DNA from: Planctomyces sp. SH-PL62
Lineage (GTDB): Bacteria > Planctomycetota > Planctomycetia > Planctomycetales > Planctomycetaceae
Reading direction: 5' to 3'
DNA: 55,955 nucleotides
Assembly: GCA_945893075.1 (NCBI GenBank)
Contig: CAMDDX010000006.1
Span: forward strand, 1 to 55,955
A model generated the notes under the pieces. The model made no database searches, had not been told where the DNA came from, and saw only the letters and a list, made by a program, of their open reading frames with translations. The position numbers and the translations under genes were made by a program. Of this stretch, positions 50,234 to 55,955 are shown in pieces (the first letter of the stretch is position 1; the number at the start of each line of letters is the position of its first letter).

Positions 50234-51727
50234 TCAGCGTCCGTTATCGGCCGCGTCACCAGGCGACGACGGCCGAGCAGTCAGTTCCTCCGGAGCCGCG
50301 GTCGCGAGCCTCGTCCGAGCGTAGCCGAAGAAATAGGTCAGCCCGATCGCGTACATCGCCAGCGTCAGCCAGAGCACGACCGGCTCGTTCAACCATCCGT
50401 AAACCAGCGCGGCGAACAGGCTCATCACGATGACCAGTGCCGGCAGGAACGGATACAGCGGCACTTTGTACGGCCGAGGCATGTTGGGCTCTTTCACTCG
50501 CAACACGAACAGGCAGATCATCGCCAACACGTACCAAATCAGCGCGGTGAGATTGCAGGTGAGGACGGCCACCGTGACTGCCGCTTCGTTGTAATAACCC
50601 CAGACCACGAACCCGGCGATGACCAAACTCCAAACGAAAATCGAAATGTCGGGAGTGCGCCGCACCGGATGCACATGACCGAGGATCGACGGCAAGTATC
50701 CGGCCCGTCCCATCGCGAACGATTGCCGGCTGACCGCGTAAAGCATCCCGTTGTAGCTGGCGATCATGCCAAAGATCGCGAACACCGAAAACGCAATCAG
50801 GTGCGGCGTGTGTTGAGGGTCCGGCCAGACTTCTCGGTAGACCCATTGCAGCGGAAACGGGATTTTGACGCCGTCGCCCGTGACTCTGTAGTCGTTGCCG
50901 GCGGCCGAAGCGAAGAACCAAGTCAGCACGACCAACACGATCAACGTGATCTGCGCCAGCATCAGACCGCGTGGGATGGAACGATGCGGCTCGTGAGCCT
51001 CTTCCGCCGCCAGCGCCACCGATTCGATGATGACTAACCACCAGATCGCGTACGGAATCGCTTTGAGCACGCCCAGCCAACCGTTCGTCAGCAGCGGTTC
51101 CGTCAAAATCCGTTCGATTTTGACACCCGGAATGCAGGCGATCCAGAACCAGACCAGCGCGAAGATCGCTCCGTAAGTCATCCACTCCATGATCTTCGCC
51201 TGCTCTTTGGCACCGATCCATTGCAGCAACGCGAACAGAGCCACGGTGACGAGCGCGGCGGCGGTCGTCGCTTCCGCTTTGGAAATCTCTGGGAACAACA
51301 GACTGAGCACGAAGTAAACACAGCCTCCGGTCGCGATCCCCGTCCCGATGGCGGCAAACAGACACTCCAGAAACATCGACCAGCCCATCACGAAGCCCAG
51401 CCACGGGCCGACCGCTCGGCGACCGTAAGCCAACGGCCCGCCGGCAAACGGCATCGCGACGGATAACTCCGACAGAGCCAGCACCCAGGCCATGTACAAC
51501 GCACACACAAACAACGAGGCAATCAGCATCCCGGTCGGACCGGCGACTCCCAGCCCGCCATTCCAGCCGAAGTATTCGCCGGTGATGACCGCTCCCACGC
51601 CGAGCGACCAAATGTGCGTCGTCCCCATGGGTTTCTTCAACGAATGCTCGTCGAGATATTTTTTTTCTTCCGGACGTAAAGCGACAGCGTCGATGGCCAG
51701 GTTGGGTTCCGGCAGTGGTTCGCTCAT
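50234..51727 (-). CDS. Ethanolamine-permease-like APC transporter
   Basis: 497 residues from the ATG at 51727 (GAGG upstream); the frame open to 51859 reads through a palindrome. About 12 membrane segments. Diagnostic words of the ethanolamine permease branch are VGAVITGEYFGWNGGLGVAG, FAGGPLAYGRRAVGPWLGFV, ESVALAAEEAHEPHRSIPRG and NGMLYAVSRQSFAMGRAGYL. It is divergent from the GlxB-like operon, 245 bases away, suggesting that the imported compound is an amine or amino acid processed there. The exact substrate is not proven. Confidence 0.88.
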   Translation of the reverse strand: MSEPLPEPNLAIDAVALRPEEKKYLDEHSLKKPMGTTHIWSLGVGAVITGEYFGWNGGLGVAGPTGMLIASLFVCALYMAWVLALSELSVAMPFAGGPLAYGRRAVGPWLGFVMGWSMFLECLFAAIGTGIATGGCVYFVLSLLFPEISKAEATTAAALVTVALFALLQWIGAKEQAKIMEWMTYGAIFALVWFWIACIPGVKIERILTEPLLTNGWLGVLKAIPYAIWWLVIIESVALAAEEAHEPHRSIPRGLMLAQITLIVLVVLTWFFASAAGNDYRVTGDGVKIPFPLQWVYREVWPDPQHTPHLIAFSVFAIFGMIASYNGMLYAVSRQSFAMGRAGYLPSILGHVHPVRRTPDISIFVWSLVIAGFVVWGYYNEAAVTVAVLTCNLTALIWYVLAMICLFVLRVKEPNMPRPYKVPLYPFLPALVIVMSLFAALVYGWLNEPVVLWLTLAMYAIGLTYFFGYARTRLATAAPEELTARPSSPGDAADNGR

Positions 51728-51737
51728 GAATGCCTCA

Positions 51738-51834
51738 GGGGTCGGGTGTACGATTTTTCGGAATTGGCGGTCGCAGCGTTTTGAAGTTGGAAAAGCTGTG
51801 TCCGCCAATTCCGAAAAATCGTACACCCGACCCC
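51738..51834. repeat. Inverted repeat, family M
   Basis: Perfect 33-base arms 51738-51770 and 51802-51834 starting GGGGTCGGGTGTACG. Related to 27429-27528 and 29123-29207. It lies just upstream of the permease start. Confidence 0.88.
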
Positions 51835-51899
51835 GCGTTCCTACACGTTTCAAGTGCATGGAATCCCGGCCGAGGTAGTTTTAGACTGCGACCGACAAC

Positions 51900-51952
51900 G
51901 TAGACCGGTCACTCCGTGACCGGAAATTCGGGTCACGGAGTGACCCGTCTAC
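51900..51952. repeat. REPIN-like inverted repeat, family G
   Basis: Arms 51900-51923 and 51929-51952, with GTAG head and CTAC tail and core GGTCAC-TCC-GTGACC; one or two mismatches. It is 20 bases upstream of the glutamine-amidotransferase-like gene start and so sits in its leader. Confidence 0.88.
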
Positions 51953-51972
51953 TTTGACACGCGGAGTCATTC

Positions 51973-52884
51973 ATGTGCGGCATCGTGGGATTTCTGGCCA
52001 AGAAGCCGGAGTTTGTGCAATCGCTCGGCGAACATGTCGTGCCGATGCTGACCTGCATGGGCGATCGCGGCCCCGACTCGGCCGGCTTGGCGGTCTTTGG
52101 CGAGCCGGTCGAATCGTCGCTGCGACGCTTCAGCCTGTACGCCCCCGACCGCCGCTTCGACTGGAGTACCTTCGAGCAACAACTCACCGCGCGGATCGGC
52201 GGACAGATCGAACTGAGCGCCTTGGAAAACCACGCGGTGCTGATCGGCTCCGTGGAACCAGTGCGTCTCAAAGCATGGCTGACCGAAGCGCATCCCGCGC
52301 TGCACCTGCTTTCGACCGGCCGAGCCATCGACGTCTACAAGGACGAAGGCCATCCGACGGACATCGCTCGGCGATATCACTTCACGCAGTTCAGCGGCAC
52401 GCATGCTGTCGGGCACACGCGCATGGCGACCGAATCAGCCGTGTCTCCCGCGCACGCTCATCCCTTCACGGCGGGCGAGGATTTTTGTCTGGTCCACAAC
52501 GGCTCGCTGTCGAACCCATACAGCGTCCGTCGCAAGCTGGAGAAAAAAGGAATCCGCTTTGAAACCGACAACGACACCGAAGCCGCTTGCCGGTTCCTCG
52601 AATGGCGAATGAGCGACGGAGACACGCTCGAAGCCGCGATTCAAAAAGGCTTCGAGGAACTGGACGGCTTCTTCACGTTGTTGATGGCAACGGCCGACAA
52701 GCTGATCCTGGTTCGTGATCCGTTCGCCTGCAAACCGGCCGTCGCCGTCGAGACCGATGAGTACGTCGCCATCTCGTCCGAGTACCGCGCACTCGCTCAC
52801 CTGCCGGGTGTGAAAAACGCGCGCATCTTTGAACCTGTTCCGGAACAGATCTACTCATGGACCGTGTCATCCCGCTCGACCTGA
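51973..52884 (+). CDS. Class II glutamine amidotransferase-like subunit (GlxB/MgsA-like)
   Basis: 303 residues. The N-terminal nucleophile Cys2 (MCGIVGFLAKK) and GDRGPDSAGLAVFG with the VGHTRMATESAVSPAHAHPF and LVHNGSLSNPYSV words form a type II glutaminase domain, as in the first part of large GOGAT. Length fits the separate MgsA (N-methylglutamate synthase) or GlxB subunit. It is expected to release ammonia or transfer a glutamine-derived amide to the FMN subunit. It overlaps the next gene by 28 bases. Confidence 0.9.
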   Translation: MCGIVGFLAKKPEFVQSLGEHVVPMLTCMGDRGPDSAGLAVFGEPVESSLRRFSLYAPDRRFDWSTFEQQLTARIGGQIELSALENHAVLIGSVEPVRLKAWLTEAHPALHLLSTGRAIDVYKDEGHPTDIARRYHFTQFSGTHAVGHTRMATESAVSPAHAHPFTAGEDFCLVHNGSLSNPYSVRRKLEKKGIRFETDNDTEAACRFLEWRMSDGDTLEAAIQKGFEELDGFFTLLMATADKLILVRDPFACKPAVAVETDEYVAISSEYRALAHLPGVKNARIFEPVPEQIYSWTVSSRST

Positions 52885-53549
52885 CCCGCCTCACCGTGCG
52901 CGAGCTGAATCACTTCCTGCACCACCAACTGCCGACCGGCGACGCGGTGCGAGTGGAGATTCTCAATCCCAACGGCATGCACAATCTCGCCGTCGGCTTG
53001 GATGCGCTCGCTGACATCGACATCCTCGGCCATGCCGGATATTTCATCGCCGGCATGAACAAACAGGCGAACGTGACCGTCCACGGCAACGTCGGCTGGA
53101 GCGTTTCCGAGAACATCATGTCCGGCACCGTCCGCGTCAAAGGCTGCGCGTCCGAATGCGCCGGAGCCTCCGGTCATGGCGGCCTGCTGGTCATCGAAGA
53201 AGACGCCTCGTCCCGCTGCGGCATCTCGCTGAAAGGCTGCGACATCGTCGTCGGCGGCAGCGTCGGACACATGTCCGCCTTCATGGCTCAAGCGGGAACG
53301 TTGGTCGTCTGCGGCGATACCGGCTCAAGCCTCGGCGATTCACTCTACGAAGCCACAATCTACGTCGGAGGCAAGATTCACAGCCTTGGAGCCGACGCGC
53401 AAGAAGAACCCATGACTGCCGCGGACGTCACTCGCGTGACCGACTTGCTGACCAGGGCCGGAATCACGAGAGATCCGAAATCCTTCAAGCGAGTCGCCTC
53501 CAAAAGATCCCTCTACCACTGGCACGCCGATGCTGGCCAAGAATACTGA
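52857..53549 (+). CDS. GXGXG-domain glutamate-synthase-like subunit (GlxC/MgsB-like)
   Basis: 230 residues. Glutamate-synthase beta-helix (GXGXG) domain, normally at the C terminus of GOGAT: VHGNVGWSVSENIMSGTVRV, GASGHGGLLVIEEDASSRCG, GGSVGHMSAFMAQAGTLVVC and SLGDSLYEATIYVGG. Size fits MgsB/GlxC. It overlaps the amidotransferase gene by 28 bases, so they are translationally coupled. The domain has a structural role joining the glutaminase and FMN parts. Confidence 0.9.
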   Translation: MDRVIPLDLTRLTVRELNHFLHHQLPTGDAVRVEILNPNGMHNLAVGLDALADIDILGHAGYFIAGMNKQANVTVHGNVGWSVSENIMSGTVRVKGCASECAGASGHGGLLVIEEDASSRCGISLKGCDIVVGGSVGHMSAFMAQAGTLVVCGDTGSSLGDSLYEATIYVGGKIHSLGADAQEEPMTAADVTRVTDLLTRAGITRDPKSFKRVASKRSLYHWHADAGQEY

Positions 53550-53551
53550 GC

Positions 53552-53650
53552 CCGGCTGATGGCTGTGAGCTGATGGCTGACGGCTGTTATCACAACCTCA
53601 ATGAGTTTGTGATAACAGCTTTCAGCCATCAGCTCACAGCCAACAGCCGG
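53552..53650. repeat. Inverted repeat, family J, inside an operon
   Basis: Arms 53552-53595 and 53607-53650 (44 bases, three or four mismatches), built of CCGGCTG, GATGGCTG and GCTGTTATCACAA words. Related to 2303-2413. It lies two bases after the GXGXG gene stop, between two subunits of one enzyme. Confidence 0.87.
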
Positions 53651-53665
53651 AGGAGCCAACGAGCA

Positions 53666-55003
53666 ATGACCGCCCCGATTCATCGCGAAGAAAGTTTCAC
53701 GTTCGACCGGCATGTTTTGGATTACATCCAGCAAGCGGCTGAGCACGGGCTGTACGACATTCGCGGACTCGGTGCCAAACGGAAGCTGCCGACGTTTGAC
53801 GATCTCGTCTTCCTCACGGCTAGCGCCTCGCGATACCCGCTGGAAGGCTATCGTGAGAAGTGCATCTCGAAGACGGTGCTCGGCACGCGCTTCGCCAAGA
53901 AGCCGATTGAACTGGAAACGCCGGTCACGATCGCCGGCATGAGCTTCGGATCGCTCTCGGCCAGCGTGAAAGAAGCACTGGGCCGAGCGGCAACGGAGAT
54001 CGGAACTTCGACCACGACCGGCGACGGCGGCATGACTCCCGAAGAGCGGCAGTCGTCGAAGACGCTCGTCTATCAATGTCTGCCGTCGCGCTATGGCTTC
54101 AACCCGGACGACCTTCGCAAAGCCAACGCGATTGAACTGGTCATCGGCCAAGGCGCGAAGCCCGGCGGTGGAGGCATGTTGCTCGGCCAGAAAGTCAGTG
54201 AGCGAGTCGCCGGTATGAGAACCCTTCCGGCCGGGATCGACCAACGCTCCGCCTGCCGACATCCCGATTGGACCGGCCCCGACGACCTGACCATCAAGAT
54301 CAATGAACTGCGCGAGATCACCGACTGGCAAGTTCCGATCTACGTGAAGATGGGAGCCACTCGCGTCCGTGAAGACGTGAAGCTTGCGGTGAAAGCCGGA
54401 GCCGATGTCGTTGTCATCGACGGCATGCAAGGAGGAACGGCCGCGACTCAGCAATGCTTCATCGAGCACGCCGGTATCCCGACGCTCGCCGCGCTGCCGC
54501 TCGCGGTTCAGGCTCTTGAGGAGATGGACGTCTTCGGCACCGTGCAACTCATCATCTCCGGCGGCATCCGTTCCGGAGCCGATGTCGCCAAAGCTCTCGC
54601 CCTCGGAGCCGACGCCGTCGCAATCGGTCAAGCGGTGCTGATGGCTCTCGGTTGCAACAGTTCGACGTACTCCCACGACGGCGAACGGATCGACGTGACC
54701 GACGACTACGCGAAACTCAACACGGCTCCCGGCTATTGCCATCACTGCCACACCGGCCGCTGCCCGGTCGGCATCACGACGCAGCTTCCGGAACTCGAAG
54801 CCCGCATGACCCCCGAATGGGGAGCCAAGCGGCTCAAGAATTATCTGCAAGTGCTGACGATGGAACTGACCACGCTCGCGCGAGCCTGCGGCAAATCCAA
54901 CGTGCATCACCTGGAACGCGAAGACCTCGTCGCCCTGACCATCGAAGCCGCCGCGATGGCCAAGGTGCCGCTCGCGGGGACCAACTGGATTCCGGGACAA
55001 TAA
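53666..55003 (+). CDS. FMN-binding glutamate synthase-like subunit (GlxD/MgsC-like)
   Basis: 445 residues from ATG 53666, with GGAGGAGCC upstream; the frame open from 53156 overlaps the preceding gene. Glutamate-synthase central (FMN) domain: PVTIAGMSFGSLSASVKEAL, TGDGGMTPEER, GQGAKPGGGGMLLGQKVSER, VVIDGMQGGTAATQQ and GGIRSGADVAKALALGADAV. The cluster cysteines CHHCHTGRCPVGI (CX2CX4C) of GOGAT are present. Size fits MgsC. Together with the two preceding genes it forms a split GOGAT-like enzyme. Confidence 0.9.
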   Translation: MTAPIHREESFTFDRHVLDYIQQAAEHGLYDIRGLGAKRKLPTFDDLVFLTASASRYPLEGYREKCISKTVLGTRFAKKPIELETPVTIAGMSFGSLSASVKEALGRAATEIGTSTTTGDGGMTPEERQSSKTLVYQCLPSRYGFNPDDLRKANAIELVIGQGAKPGGGGMLLGQKVSERVAGMRTLPAGIDQRSACRHPDWTGPDDLTIKINELREITDWQVPIYVKMGATRVREDVKLAVKAGADVVVIDGMQGGTAATQQCFIEHAGIPTLAALPLAVQALEEMDVFGTVQLIISGGIRSGADVAKALALGADAVAIGQAVLMALGCNSSTYSHDGERIDVTDDYAKLNTAPGYCHHCHTGRCPVGITTQLPELEARMTPEWGAKRLKNYLQVLTMELTTLARACGKSNVHHLEREDLVALTIEAAAMAKVPLAGTNWIPGQ

Positions 55004-55129
55004 CTTTGGAGTGCGGGGTGTCAGCCCCGCTTTGGTTTGCGGCGCAGCCGCTTTCTTTCTTCAATCACCACACAACGAAGAACTGCCATCCAAAGATCCA
55101 AAGCGGGGCTGACACCCCGCACTCCAAAG
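55004..55129. repeat. Inverted repeat, family Q
   Basis: Perfect 32-base arms 55004-55035 and 55098-55129 starting CTTTGGAGTGCGGGG. It begins directly after the stop of the FMN subunit gene and ends nine bases before the GlnT-like start. Outer words match 36936-37035, while the core differs. Confidence 0.88.
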
Positions 55130-55137
55130 GGACGACC

Positions 55138-55955
55138 ATGAACGACCGCAATGCTCTGCGAAAGCGTCTGGAGCAGGACAAGATTGAATTTATCTTCGTT
55201 CAATTCGTGGACGTTCATGGAGCGGCCAAAGGCAAGATGGTGCCGGTGTCGTGTCTCGAAGACGTGCTGGATGTCGGAGCCGGGTTCGCCGGAGCGGCGA
55301 TGTGGGGGATCGGGCAAGGTCCGCATGGGCATGACGTGATGGCTCGGATTGATCCCGCCACCTGCACTCCGCTGGCGTGGATGCCGAATACGGCTCGGTT
55401 CGCCTCGAATCTGTTTGTGGACAATCAGCCGCATCCGTTTTGCTCACGGACCAACTTGCAGCGAGTGTTGAACGAAGCCAAAGCGAAGGGTTACGTCTTC
55501 AACGTCGGCATGGAACCAGAGCACTTTCTGGTGACACGCAACTGCGATGGCTCGATCCGTCCGTGGGATCCGGCGGGAGTCGATACGCTGGCGAAGCCGT
55601 GCTACGACTATCGCTCGATGTCCGCCGCGATGGGCTATCTGCAAGACGTGACGACGGCGCTCAATCAGCTCGGCTGGGGCGCGTACCAAGTCGATCACGA
55701 GGACGCGAACGGGCAGTACGAAGTCAATTTCAATTACGCCGACGCGCTCGTCACCGCCGACCGAGTCACCTTCTTCCGCATGTTGAGCACCGAGATCGCC
55801 AAGAAATACGGAGCGATCGTCACGCACATGCCCAAGCCGTTCTCCGACCGCACCGGCAGCGGCCTGCATGTCCATTTTCATCTGGCCGATGCGGAGTCAG
55901 GCAAAAATGTTTGTCTCGATCACGCCGACCCGCGCGGCCTCGGCTTGTCGAAGCT
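55138..55955 (+). CDS. glnT: GlnT/GmaS-like glutamine synthetase family protein (3' end outside window)
   Basis: 272 residues visible. Glutamine-synthetase landmarks: FVQFVDVHGAAKGKMVP, the metal-site MEPEHFL, YQVDHEDANGQYEVNFNYAD, and MPKPFSDRTGSGLHVHFHL. The DHEDANGQ version is typical of type III-named GlnT and gamma-glutamylmethylamide synthetase (GmaS) rather than housekeeping GlnA. Located after GlxBCD/MgsABC-like genes it may ligate an amine, not only ammonia, to glutamate. It runs off the right edge. Confidence 0.88.
   Translation, partial: MNDRNALRKRLEQDKIEFIFVQFVDVHGAAKGKMVPVSCLEDVLDVGAGFAGAAMWGIGQGPHGHDVMARIDPATCTPLAWMPNTARFASNLFVDNQPHPFCSRTNLQRVLNEAKAKGYVFNVGMEPEHFLVTRNCDGSIRPWDPAGVDTLAKPCYDYRSMSAAMGYLQDVTTALNQLGWGAYQVDHEDANGQYEVNFNYADALVTADRVTFFRMLSTEIAKKYGAIVTHMPKPFSDRTGSGLHVHFHLADAESGKNVCLDHADPRGLGLSK

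Noticed and set aside
53513..55000. Minus-strand open frame of about 495 codons opposite the FMN subunit
   Set aside because: Antisense shadow; the plus strand has full glutamate-synthase FMN motifs and a ribosome-binding site.
849..55129. CRISPR array or simple rho-independent terminators as the explanation of the repeats
   Set aside because: Repeats are not tandem with uniform spacers. Most lack a T-run, many lie between genes of one operon or inside coding sequence, and their GTAG/CTAC ends match REP-type elements better.
1..55955. tRNA, rRNA or known riboswitch
   Set aside because: Reading by eye I found no cloverleaf with a CCA-proximal GGTTCRA arm in gaps, and no rRNA-like blocks; a covariance-model search was not possible here.

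Overview
The window reads as a chromosomal segment of a Planctomycetes bacterium. The evidence is DUF1553/DUF1501 surface-protein genes, PPC-domain and DUF1080 secreted proteins, many Tat-type or lipoprotein leaders, MoxR/DUF58 genes and a high-GC genome with short operons. Genus cannot be fixed from the sequence alone. I see no rRNA, tRNA, CRISPR array, insertion sequence with a transposase, or phage genes.

Layout. 1-6934: planctomycete surface/secreted protein genes (DUF1553, two DUF1501, a TolB/PD40 propeller, a PPC protein) with a YefM/YoeB toxin-antitoxin pair between them. 7137-21683: the centrepiece, nine codirectional genes encoding DabA and DabB (inorganic-carbon uptake) followed by a complete Hyf/complex-I-like membrane and peripheral module (three further antiporter-like subunits, NuoH-like, NuoK/HyfE-like, a NuoCD/HycE-like large subunit without the nickel cysteines, and a fused ferredoxin/NuoB-like small subunit). 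21812-31736: MoxR/DUF58, a DUF457-type membrane protein, an esterase, a TfoX-N protein, DUF1080 lipoproteins, a CopA-type ATPase and a possible second toxin-antitoxin-like pair. 31894-45293: a catabolic region with a DUF1801 protein, an M19 dipeptidase, a sugar-phosphate isomerase-like protein, two DHDPS/NAL-family lyases, two Gfo/Idh/MocA oxidoreductases, an amidohydrolase, two paralogous MFS transporters and a sialidase-like protein. 45497-49136: an omega-aminotransferase, a gene broken by an amber codon, a diguanylate cyclase, CsrA and a fungal-type cytosine deaminase. 49269-55955: a phosphoesterase, an ethanolamine-permease-like transporter and a split glutamate-synthase (GlxBCD/MgsABC-like) operon with a GlnT/GmaS-like synthetase that runs off the window.

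A second theme is a dense population of palindromic repeats, at least 32 in 56 kb. Many have the architecture of REP doublets (REPINs): a GTAG or GTGG head, a short palindrome, a loop, then the same in inverted orientation ending CTAC or CCAC. Several core families occur, some twice. They sit in nearly every gap of the dab/hyf-like operon, inside the reading frames of dabA, copA, the PPC gene and the esterase, and in places supply stop codons. Other long inverted repeats lack the GTAG head and form separate families.

Working together (inference): the DabA zinc site plus DabB and a redox-type complex lacking the hydrogenase site suggest CO2 hydration/uptake coupled to an Ehr-like electron-transfer ion pump. 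The 3' end of the window suggests import of an amine, its gamma-glutamylation, and transfer into glutamate-like products.
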